This document shows, one piece after another, positions 6,184 to 12,329 of a stretch of 12,329 nt of DNA. Made by a program: the position numbers and the translations under genes. Numbering within the stretch: the first letter of the stretch is position 1; each line of letters begins with the position of its first letter. Under the pieces are notes generated by a model that was not told the DNA's origin, made no database searches, and saw only the letters and a list, made by a program, of their open reading frames with translations. Origin of the DNA: Phycisphaerales bacterium. GTDB lineage: Bacteria > Planctomycetota > Phycisphaerae > Tepidisphaerales > Tepidisphaeraceae. The stretch spans positions 1 to 12,329 of the forward strand of contig JAQGHP010000126.1 of the NCBI GenBank assembly GCA_028288775.1. Direction: 5' to 3'.

Positions 6184-6263
6184 GTCAGTTGTCAGGGGTC
6201 CGTTGTCAGTTGCCAAAAGGCTCGCCTTTCCCTGCAACTGACAACGGACCACTGACAACTGAC
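6184..6263. repeat. GTCAGTT heptad hairpin between convergent genes
   Basis: Arms at 6184-6213 and 6234-6263 (30 nt each) pair with a single mismatch. The left heptad run extends back to 6177. Words are GTCAGTT, GTCAGGG and GTCCGTT at a 7-nt period. The 20-nt loop holds its own small stem, AAAGG-CTCG-CCTTT. It lies between the stop codons of two converging genes, so it could act as a bidirectional terminator, although neither strand shows a T-run directly after the stem. Confidence 0.88.
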
Positions 6264-6276
6264 TACTGCCAAATCC

Positions 6277-7647
6277 TCACCTCGAAGCCACCCACTGCGG
6301 GTATTTCTGCATCACCATCTCCAGCGCGATTTGCAGCATGTCCGGGTTTTCGCGGATCACGGCCTTTTGCACCAACTCGCGGCGATGTTTGTCGCGGAGC
6401 TTGTTGAACTGCTCGCGCTTGAGCGTCTCGCGGATCGCGTCCTGCACCTTTTGGCTCTCGAAAGGCTCGGTCACGCCGGGTCGCATGGCGTCGACCTTGA
6501 CGAGATAGAAGTAATCCCGGCGGTCGATCGGGTCGCGGGCGTCGATGGGCGGGGAGATGTCGCCGGGGCGCATGTCCCACACCGCTTCGTCCACCTTCTC
6601 CACGGCGTACGCGCCTTTTTCCATCCACCCTTTGCCGTCGCCGACGAGGCCCGAGCGCTTCATAAGCGTCGGGTCGTCATTGTTCTTTCCCGCGAGTTCG
6701 GCGAAGTCCTCCCCCTGCTTCGCGCGATTGGAAAGCACCCGGGCTTTTTCGAGGGCGGCGTCGCGCGAGCCGCTCGCCTGCGGGCTGATCTTAATGACGT
6801 GGAACTGCGCCCCGGCGGGTTTTTGGAACTCGCGGAGATTGTCCTGGTAATAGCGCCGCATGTCCTGCGCGCTGACCTGGATGAGAGGGAAGACTTTCTT
6901 CTGGTAATAGAGCCGGGTCATGTTCAGGCGGAACTTTTGCTGCATCACCTCTTCGAAATCCTGCCCGTCCTCCGCCGCCCGCTGCCGGGCCATGGCTTCT
7001 GATCCGCCGGCCTTGCGGATCAGGTCTTTCCGCTCTTCGTTGGTGACCGCCCGCGCGACTTGCTCGTCCTTGGGCTCCAGCGACCGCTGGGCCGCGGCGA
7101 ACTCCAACTCGTTGCTGATAAACTCATTGATCTGCTTGGAAACCAGGTCCGCCGCGACAACCTTGAACCGCTGCTCGTTCCCCTTGCGCGCCTCGGCGGC
7201 CAGCGCGCGGTCGAGCGTGCTGAGCACTTTATTCGCGTACACCGCCTGCCCGTTCACCACCGCCAGCACGCTCCCCACCCATTGAAACTGGCCCGGCGCA
7301 TTCACATCCGCCGGCCGCGTCTCGGGGCCGAACGGGTCGGGCGCGGGAAAGTCCGAGCCGTTCTCCGCCCGCGCGGTTTCCACCGCCGGGGACTGCACCG
7401 AATCCTGCACCGTCTTTGAAACCTGCTCCCCGCCCGCGGCCACGTGCCCCGGCCGATGCTCGGCGTCATATACCAGCGCCCCCGGCCGGTCGATCGGCTG
7501 CCCCACGCCCTCACCGACCACCGGCCGGTTTAATACAAACGCATCGGGCGACAAGATCGGCGCCGGCTGAAGCCCGCATCCGCCGAGTGCGGCCATCGCC
7601 GCTCCCGCCAACACCGCTTTCGCAACGCCGACCACACGCTTACTCAT
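6277..7647 (-). CDS. Parvulin-type peptidyl-prolyl cis-trans isomerase lipoprotein (SurA/PpiC-like)
   Basis: A 456-aa predicted periplasmic or membrane-tethered folding factor. The N-terminus is a lipoprotein signal: basic MSKR, a hydrophobic core, then the lipobox LGGC with Cys24. Residues 30-120 are proline-rich and low in complexity. A SurA-like N-domain follows: GSVLAVVNGQAVYANKVLSTL (124-144, split by family convention), helices to about 275, then one parvulin domain at about 281-390 (FHVIKIS, a run of alanine- and lysine-rich helix, GLVGDGKGWM, VWDMRPGDIS, FYLVKVDA). The C-terminus returns to SurA-like helices. ATG at 7647 is chosen because AGGAG lies 7 nt upstream and the signal peptide starts there. 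The open frame to 7878 only adds repeat-encoded residues. It lies downstream of the ABC cassette but probably has its own promoter. Confidence 0.9.
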   Translation of the reverse strand: MSKRVVGVAKAVLAGAAMAALGGCGLQPAPILSPDAFVLNRPVVGEGVGQPIDRPGALVYDAEHRPGHVAAGGEQVSKTVQDSVQSPAVETARAENGSDFPAPDPFGPETRPADVNAPGQFQWVGSVLAVVNGQAVYANKVLSTLDRALAAEARKGNEQRFKVVAADLVSKQINEFISNELEFAAAQRSLEPKDEQVARAVTNEERKDLIRKAGGSEAMARQRAAEDGQDFEEVMQQKFRLNMTRLYYQKKVFPLIQVSAQDMRRYYQDNLREFQKPAGAQFHVIKISPQASGSRDAALEKARVLSNRAKQGEDFAELAGKNNDDPTLMKRSGLVGDGKGWMEKGAYAVEKVDEAVWDMRPGDISPPIDARDPIDRRDYFYLVKVDAMRPGVTEPFESQKVQDAIRETLKREQFNKLRDKHRRELVQKAVIRENPDMLQIALEMVMQKYPQWVASR

Positions 7648-7654
7648 GAGAAAT

Positions 7655-7659
7655 CTCCT
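7655..7659 (-). promoter_or_regulatory. Ribosome binding site deciding the isomerase start
   Basis: AGGAG on the minus strand stands 7 nt before the ATG at 7647. It supports this start against the longer frame beginning at 7878. Confidence 0.75.
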
Positions 7660-7749
7660 GAAGCTACTCATCATACGCGCGATTGGAAGGAAACGTGTAG
7701 AGGGGATGCGTTCGGGGTCGGGAAGGTCGGGACTTAAGTTGCCGTCCGT

Positions 7750-7839
7750 CATTTTGAGTTTTGCATTTTGCACTTTGCATTCAATTCGATGCTCGAAGCG
7801 CGAATTGAATGCAAAATGCAAAATGCAAAAGTCAAAATG
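7750..7839. repeat. CATTTTG heptad hairpin with 39-nt arms
   Basis: Arms at 7750-7788 and 7801-7839 match at 37 of 39 positions around a 12-nt loop. Each arm reads as tandem heptads (CATTTTG, AGTTTTG, CATTTTG, CACTTTG, CATTCAA). It is AT-rich against GC-rich surroundings. It sits in the 227-bp gap between the permease stop and the isomerase start, about 100 bp upstream of the isomerase ATG. It could end the ABC transcript, though no T-run follows the stem. Confidence 0.9.
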
Positions 7840-7874
7840 AAGACTCGCGCCTGAACCCCAACCGCTGATTTTTC

Positions 7875-9665
7875 TCACACCCTAAAGACCGCCCCCATCT
7901 TCTTCCCAAGCAGCGCGTTGGCCGACAATATCGTGAGCGTCAGCAACACCATCGCCCACACACCCAGCGCACTGGCGATGTAAAGCCCGTCGCCCAGGCG
8001 CTGGGAGAGGTCGAGGATGGCCTTCGTGATGGGGTAATAAGTGGTCCGCTGGGCGAGGATCAGCGAGTCGCTCACCTCCAGCATCGCGAACGCAAATGCC
8101 AGCAACGCCCCGGCGATCAGGTTCGCCGCGATCAGTGGCATCGTGATTCGGCCCAAAACCACGTGCCGCGGCGCGCCGAGGTTTGCCGCGGCAAGCTCCA
8201 GATCGCGCGGGGTTTGTTGCAGGCCCGCGACCGTCGCCCGCACGACGTATGGCAGGCGTCGCGCCGCGTATGCCAATATCAGCACCAGCACCGGCCACTC
8301 CTGCACGTCCAAAAATCGCGGCGTGCGATCGCCCCATTTGTGCTTGATCCAGATGCTCATCGACAAATACCCGAACGACAATACCAACCCCGGCACCGCC
8401 AGCGGCAGCATGCACAGCGAATCGATAATCCCCTTCCCCGGCACGTCGCTTCGCACGATGACGATCGCCGCACACAAACCGACGATCACCGCCAGCACGG
8501 TCGCGCCGCCCGCGTAGCAGATCGAATTCCACACGCTCGGCAGCGCCAAGTCGTCCACCAGTGCCGCCCGGTAGTGCCCCAGCGTCCAGTGCCCGGGAAG
8601 GATCGACTTGTACCACCCCTGCGTCGTGGTGAGGCTCGTGACGATCACCGAAAGGTGCGGAAGCACGGCGAGGAAGAACACCCCGGCAAACGCCATCGTC
8701 GCCAGCAGCGCCTTGCCGCCGCGCAGCCGGCGCGGGACGAAGGCGACCGAGGCCTTGCTCGTCGCCGCATCGAACGGCTTGCCCAGGGCCACTTTCCCGA
8801 CCAGGTACAGCAGCGCCGAAGCCGCGAGCATCACCACCACCAGCGCGTACGGCAGCGGGTTGGAAGAGACGTCCGTGATCTGCTTGAACACCTGCACGGG
8901 CGTGATGGTGAAGTAGTCGAACATCATCGGCGTGCCCAGCTCGGTGAAGCTCCAGATCAATACGAGCGTACACCCGGCAAAAAGCCCCGGCCGCACCAAC
9001 GGCAGCGTGATCTTGCGGAAGACCATCCACCTTCCCGCGCCTAAATTCGCCGCGGCCTGCTCCATCGCCGGGTCGATGTTCGCCAGCGCCGCCTGCAGGT
9101 TCAGCAGCATGATCGGGTAGAGCCCCAGCGCCTCGACGACGATGATCCCGGCGAGGCGATATTTTCCCATCCAGTCGATGCCCGCCGGCCCCCCGCCCAA
9201 AAGTTGCGTCAGCGGCCCAAAACGCCCCAGTAGCATCCGCATCCCGATCGCCCCCACGAACGGCGGCAACACCAGCGGGACGAGCAAAAGCCCCGATAGC
9301 AGCTTCCGCCCGGGAAACTCATGCCGCACTCCCAGCACCGCCAGCGGCAGCGAAATGACCAGCGTCAACAACGTCACCGACACCGCCACCGTTGCCGCGT
9401 TGAGCAACCCGCGCATGAGCAGCGGGTCGCTGAAAATCAGCCTGACGTAATCGAGGGTAATCCGCCCGTCCTGCCGGACGAACCCTGTCCGCACGATCTG
9501 CACCACCGGCCAAAGCAGGAACACGGCAAAGAACAGATACAAGAAGAGAGCCATCCCGACATGCAGCGGCCGGGCCCTTCCCACCAGCGGCAGCGCCGCC
9601 CATCGCCACCGCTTGCGCGCGGACGAAACGGTCGGGGCCAGTCTTTCGTATTCAACCGCGGTCAT
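7875..9665 (-). CDS. ABC transporter permease, fused two-domain (Fe(III)/polyamine type)
   Basis: A 596-aa inner-membrane channel subunit with two binding-protein-dependent permease domains in one chain, as in FbpB/SfuB-type iron permeases. Hydrophobic segments occur at about residues 36-58, 86-112, 122-142, 170-190, 225-245, 270-292, 317-345, 385-404, 415-440, 455-470, 512-532 and 562-582. The two EAA loops that dock with the ATPase are visible: EQAAANLGAGRWMVFRKITL (202-221) and ELAAANLGAPRHVVLGRITM (490-509). ATG at 9665 is chosen because GGGAGG lies 9 nt upstream and the hydrophilic leader fits. The open frame continues to 9791, but that part is shadow of the preceding gene. Its first 14 nt overlap the end of the 95-aa gene, implying translational coupling. 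Substrate cannot be read from sequence. Confidence 0.92.
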   Translation of the reverse strand: MTAVEYERLAPTVSSARKRWRWAALPLVGRARPLHVGMALFLYLFFAVFLLWPVVQIVRTGFVRQDGRITLDYVRLIFSDPLLMRGLLNAATVAVSVTLLTLVISLPLAVLGVRHEFPGRKLLSGLLLVPLVLPPFVGAIGMRMLLGRFGPLTQLLGGGPAGIDWMGKYRLAGIIVVEALGLYPIMLLNLQAALANIDPAMEQAAANLGAGRWMVFRKITLPLVRPGLFAGCTLVLIWSFTELGTPMMFDYFTITPVQVFKQITDVSSNPLPYALVVVMLAASALLYLVGKVALGKPFDAATSKASVAFVPRRLRGGKALLATMAFAGVFFLAVLPHLSVIVTSLTTTQGWYKSILPGHWTLGHYRAALVDDLALPSVWNSICYAGGATVLAVIVGLCAAIVIVRSDVPGKGIIDSLCMLPLAVPGLVLSFGYLSMSIWIKHKWGDRTPRFLDVQEWPVLVLILAYAARRLPYVVRATVAGLQQTPRDLELAAANLGAPRHVVLGRITMPLIAANLIAGALLAFAFAMLEVSDSLILAQRTTYYPITKAILDLSQRLGDGLYIASALGVWAMVLLTLTILSANALLGKKMGAVFRV

Positions 9666-9939
9666 GGGCCGATGCCTCCCTGAGTTTCTCGTCCACCTGC
9701 GCGATGGTCTCGAGGACGACCGCGACCAACTCCGTCGGCGGATTGCGTTCGCCGAGCAAAACCGATTCGAGCACCGCCCTGCTGTCGGCAAGAAAATCCG
9801 CCGCGTTTCCCGAATCCAGAAGGCGCGCCGCGCGGGCCAGACCGTCCGCCGCTTCCGCTCGGCCGTTCGTGCGCAATTTCGCTTCCGCCTCTTTCAGGCT
9901 GTAGAGCAACGCACGAAATTGGCGGGGTGAGGAAGTCAT
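9652..9939 (-). CDS. Small hypothetical protein within the ABC importer cassette
   Basis: A 95-aa protein that I do not recognise. It has no signal peptide, membrane segment or cysteine. It is rich in Ala, Leu, Glu and Arg and looks all-helical, with a possible helical pair at about residues 5-41 (SLKEAEAKL, EAADGLARAARLLDSG) and 48-90. The start is ATG at 9939, with GGAG 5 nt upstream. The frame is open to 10059, but that part is encoded by the palindromic repeat block. Its stop overlaps the permease start by 14 nt and it follows the binding-protein gene, so it is probably co-expressed with the importer. The long overlap with a correctly placed permease start, and the codon-like pattern, argue that it is real. 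Function is unknown. Confidence 0.7.
   Translation of the reverse strand: MTSSPRQFRALLYSLKEAEAKLRTNGRAEAADGLARAARLLDSGNAADFLADSRAVLESVLLGERNPPTELVAVVLETIAQVDEKLREASAHDRG
9675..9680 (-). promoter_or_regulatory. Ribosome binding site of the permease, inside the upstream gene
   Basis: GGGAGG on the minus strand lies 9 nt before the ATG at 9665 and within the coding sequence of the 95-aa protein. It fixes the permease start and fits translational coupling. Confidence 0.7.
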
Positions 9940-9961
9940 GTCCGCTCCATGCGCTCCGGTC

Positions 9962-10187
9962 CCCTCTCCCTCGTACGCGGGGGAGAGGGTTAGGGTGAGG
10001 GGCAAAGCGCCCGAGTTGCGCCGAAATTCCGAACCATGTAGGGTGGGCGTATCCGCCACCGTCCGTCAACCGCTGAAATGTCGAATGGTGGGCGAGTACG
10101 CCCACCCTACATGGCCTTCTCGCGAATCGCGCAATTTCACGTTCGGCCCCTCACCCCTGCCCTCTCCCCCGAGTACGAGGGAGAGGG
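9962..10187. repeat. Nested 226-bp palindromic repeat block
   Basis: Outer arms at 9962-10003 and 10146-10187 (42 nt each) are inverted copies matching at 38 positions. Each outer arm is itself a hairpin of CCCTCTCCC against GGGAGAGGG around a GTAC-containing loop. Inside lies a second, unrelated inverted repeat at 10034-10114. The block fills most of the 275-bp gap between the binding-protein gene and the 95-aa gene. No gene is seen in it. Confidence 0.88.
10034..10114. repeat. Inner inverted repeat, 18-nt perfect arms
   Basis: CCATGTAGGGTGGGCGTA at 10034-10051 and its exact reverse complement at 10097-10114 enclose 45 nt. A further short CGCCACC/GGTGGGCG pairing lies just inside. It is centred within the larger nested block. 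Confidence 0.88.
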
Positions 10188-10214
10188 AGAAAGTCTTTGC
10201 GAGGACGCCGCCTC

Positions 10215-11780
10215 TCAATTCGCCTTTTTTCCTACTTCCTCATAATGCCGCCTGAAACGCGCCGCCCAATCAATTTGTTGCCGGGCCCGCCACGCATCCA
10301 ATTCACCCGGCGACTGTTCCATCCGTTTTCGCTCCGCCTTGATTTTCTCCACGTCGCCCATCTCGATGGGCAAATCCGCCAGCTCGTCGATCAGGGCCGC
10401 CCGGCGGGCGTCGTCCTTTACGGCCAAAATCTTTCCGTACGCCTCCTTCAGCGCATCGCGGCTGTCGATCCACGCCGCGACCCAGATCGGCCGGGTGTCG
10501 CCGAAGAGTGACGACCATTCGCCGCGTTGGTTGAACCCCGCGGCCTCCTCGAACGGGTTCACGTCGTCGGCCCATCCCGTGCGGTCGGCGTACATGTCGC
10601 GCCGCGCGGGCGGTCGGCGGAGGCTCCGGTCGATCGGCCCGCCGGGCGTGCCCGGCTTCAGGATCCAAAGCCGCTGGGCCTCGGGGCTGATCGAGAATTC
10701 CAGGAAGTGCCGGGCAAGTTCGAGCTTCGCGCCCTTCACGCCGAACAAGACGGCGACGGGATCGGGCGTGATGGCGGTCGCCCCGATTGGCGCGACGAAC
10801 GCCACGCGGTCAGACCCGACGGATTCTTCGGTGACGCGGGCGTAAAAGTCGATCGCCACCCCCGCCGCCGCCTCGCCGCGCGACACGTCCATCGGCACTA
10901 CCGGCGAGGAGTCCGTGAAGTACCGCGCATTGGCCGCGATCTTCAGGAGCTCGCTCATCCCACGCTTCCATCCCGCCGCGATAGCCCGGCGGTACTCGGG
11001 ATTCTTCGCCATCTCCGCCTTAGGCAGCGCCTTGATTGCGGGAAACTTCTTGAAGACCTCCGCCTCCGCATCCGCCATGGTGCGCTGAACGACCATGAGA
11101 TATGCGACCGCGGCCGACCCGCTGTGCGCAGGGTCGGCCAGGGCCACCAGCCCGGCGAGCCGCGGGTCGGTCAGGTCGTGCCAGCCGTTCCGCGCCGAAG
11201 GCACCGGCAGCCCCAGCCCGTGATAGACGTCCGGGTTGTACACGATGCCAAAACTGCTCAAACAAACCCCAATCCACTGCGGCGTCGGCGTACCGTCCGG
11301 GGCGACGGTCGTGTCATAGAGCTTCACGCCCGCGAGCGTCGGCGTCGGGAACGCCGCGTGAAGCAGCGCAGGGTCGATGCGGATCGGCTGCAAGATGCCC
11401 AGCGGCTTGAGTTCCTGGTCGAAGAAGTAATCGCCGCCGCCGAAGGCCACGTCGATGTCCGGCACCATGTCGGGGCGGATTTTTCCCGAAGGGTCGCGGT
11501 ACGCGCGGTACGAGGCTTCCAGCACGCGCTTGACGTCATTGCTCCCGCCGGGGACGCGGAAATCAATCACGCCCGGCGAGTGGTAATGCGCTTGGTGCCA
11601 CGCATCGAACGCGCGGCCGAATTCGTTGCGGATGTCCTGGTTGTGAGGCGTGATGACGACCAGGCGCAGGCCGTCGGGGGATGACGATTGCCGCGCCGCG
11701 TTTTCGTGCAGCACGGCTCGCCGCATGGCGAACGGCGCCGCGAGCACCACGAAGAAGAGGATGACGGAGAAATATCGCAT
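10215..11780 (-). CDS. ABC transporter substrate-binding protein, membrane-anchored, with C-terminal extension
   Basis: A 521-aa extracytoplasmic binding protein, clearly longer than the usual 320-380 aa of the FbpA/PotD-like families. An N-terminal hydrophobic segment (residues 2-18, VILFFVVLAAPFA) is an uncleaved anchor or signal peptide. The fold then shows LRLVVITPHNQDIRNEFGRA (39-57 region), PDIDVAFGGGDYFFD, WIGVCLSSFGIVYNPDV, WHDLTDPRLAGLVALADP, GSAAVAYLMV, GVAIDFYARV, and the usual closing segment HFLEFSISPEAQRL (358-371). About 130 residues follow that I cannot assign, rich in Trp, Arg and Glu and ending in charged helices. The twin-Tyr iron signature of FbpA is not evident, so the ligand is open. 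The start is ATG at 11780. The frame to 11858 is repeat-encoded. It sits after the ATPase gene and before the small protein and permease. Confidence 0.87.
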   Translation of the reverse strand: MRYFSVILFFVVLAAPFAMRRAVLHENAARQSSSPDGLRLVVITPHNQDIRNEFGRAFDAWHQAHYHSPGVIDFRVPGGSNDVKRVLEASYRAYRDPSGKIRPDMVPDIDVAFGGGDYFFDQELKPLGILQPIRIDPALLHAAFPTPTLAGVKLYDTTVAPDGTPTPQWIGVCLSSFGIVYNPDVYHGLGLPVPSARNGWHDLTDPRLAGLVALADPAHSGSAAVAYLMVVQRTMADAEAEVFKKFPAIKALPKAEMAKNPEYRRAIAAGWKRGMSELLKIAANARYFTDSSPVVPMDVSRGEAAAGVAIDFYARVTEESVGSDRVAFVAPIGATAITPDPVAVLFGVKGAKLELARHFLEFSISPEAQRLWILKPGTPGGPIDRSLRRPPARRDMYADRTGWADDVNPFEEAAGFNQRGEWSSLFGDTRPIWVAAWIDSRDALKEAYGKILAVKDDARRAALIDELADLPIEMGDVEKIKAERKRMEQSPGELDAWRARQQIDWAARFRRHYEEVGKKAN

Positions 11781-11782
11781 TC

Positions 11783-11855
11783 CCGTGGCACGGGCGGCCC
11801 GCCCGTGATTCGTAGCAATTGGCGCGCGAACATGGGCGGGCCGCCCATGCCACGG
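11783..11855. repeat. REP/BIME-like double palindrome before the binding-protein gene
   Basis: Two 25-nt units at 11783-11807 and 11831-11855 lie in inverted orientation with 2 mismatches, separated by 23 nt. Each unit contains its own palindrome, CACGGGCGG-C-CCGCCCGTG and CATGGGCGG-G-CCGCCCATG. The two differences form a compensated C:G to T:A pair within each local stem. The block lies between the ATPase stop and the binding-protein start, with one arm only 2 nt from the ATG at 11780. Confidence 0.87.
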
Positions 11856-11881
11856 CAATGCCGCAGCTCAGATACTTTCAA

Positions 11882-12329
11882 TCACTCCGGCAAGACCACA
11901 ACATCCGCCGGGTCGAACTCAACGGCCATTTCTTCCGGTGTCGTCAGCAGCGGCGGCGTGCTGACGACCTTCAACTCCAAACCGTTCACACGCAGCACGT
12001 GCTCGCTCGCTTCACCGAGAAACGTCGTCTCCTTGACGCGACCGACCAGCCGATTGTGCCCGTTGCTTCCGACTTGATCCGCGACGCCCGAACCCTGCGA
12101 CAGTGCGATCCGCATGCGCTCGGGCCGGATGCTGAGCACCACGTTGCCCTCGACCTTTCCATTCCCCGCGGCACGGATTTGCCCCGCGGCGGTTTCGATC
12201 CGCAGCGTTCCCTCTCCTCCGCCGACTACTTTCCCCGGCAGCAGATTCGTCTGCCCGACGAAATCCGCGACGAAACTTGTCTTAGGCCGCAGGTACAGCT
12301 CGCCGGGCGTGCCAACCTGCACCAGTTTC
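11882..12329 (-). CDS. ABC transporter ATP-binding protein, C-terminal TOBE part (start lies outside the window)
   Basis: The last 148 residues of an importer ATPase of the MalK/PotA/FbpC type. The visible part begins with KLVQVGTPGELYLRPK, the conserved end of the nucleotide-binding domain, then FVADFVGQTNLLPGKV leads into the C-terminal TOBE regulatory domain with LSIRPERMRIAL and VGRVKETTFLGEASEHVLRV. The Walker A, signature and Walker B motifs are upstream and not visible. It energises the permease encoded downstream, together with the binding protein 101 bp after its stop. The reading frame is open to the window edge. A GTG at 12322 could be mistaken for a start, but the homologous sequence clearly continues upstream. 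Confidence 0.93.
   Translation of the reverse strand, partial: KLVQVGTPGELYLRPKTSFVADFVGQTNLLPGKVVGGGEGTLRIETAAGQIRAAGNGKVEGNVVLSIRPERMRIALSQGSGVADQVGSNGHNRLVGRVKETTFLGEASEHVLRVNGLELKVVSTPPLLTTPEEMAVEFDPADVVVLPE

Overview
The window looks like chromosomal DNA of a GC-rich, Gram-negative-type bacterium. Planctomycetota is my best guess, with moderate confidence. The reasons are the RNase E/G N-terminus, a lipoprotein box, gaps dense in inverted repeats, and repeat-encoded peptides of the MPWHGRPAH and TLTLSP type in falsely extended ORFs. All genes but one are on the minus strand. No rRNA, tRNA, CRISPR array, transposase or phage gene was seen.

Region 1 (1-4783, read right to left): a putative six-gene operon, DUF502 membrane protein - hpf - ptsN (EIIA) - ptsH (HPr) - ptsI (EI) - RNase E/G (cut by the window edge). 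EI, HPr and EIIA form a complete soluble phosphorelay. No sugar permease (EIIB/EIIC) is present, so a regulatory PTS-Ntr-like role is more likely than sugar import. hpf beside ptsN recalls the rpoN-hpf-ptsN neighbourhood of proteobacteria. The four gaps from hpf onward (hpf-ptsN, ptsN-ptsH, ptsH-ptsI, ptsI-RNase) each hold an inverted repeat.

Region 2 (4784-6276): a divergent gap with degenerate repeats, then the only plus-strand gene, a Gfo/Idh/MocA oxidoreductase. It converges on the next gene across a near-perfect hairpin.

Region 3 (6277-7874): a parvulin-type (SurA/PpiC-like) peptidyl-prolyl isomerase lipoprotein, and a gap holding a 39-nt-arm hairpin.

Region 4 (7875-12329): a binding-protein-dependent ABC importer of the Fe(III)/polyamine type. 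In transcription order it has an ATPase (C-terminal part only), a long membrane-anchored binding protein, an unrecognised 95-residue protein, and a fused two-domain permease whose start overlaps the small gene.

The most unusual content is between the genes. Several gaps hold long hairpins whose arms are tandem 7-nt words. The word differs from gap to gap (AGTAGGC, GTTGCTG, GTCAGTT, CATTTTG), but the period of 7 and the arm length of about 30-39 nt are kept. One family occurs twice with the same ends, both times directly beside a start codon. Two other structures are a REP/BIME-like double palindrome with compensatory substitutions and a 226-bp nested palindrome. Several of these repeats lie against start codons, and they also produce false N-terminal extensions in open reading frames.
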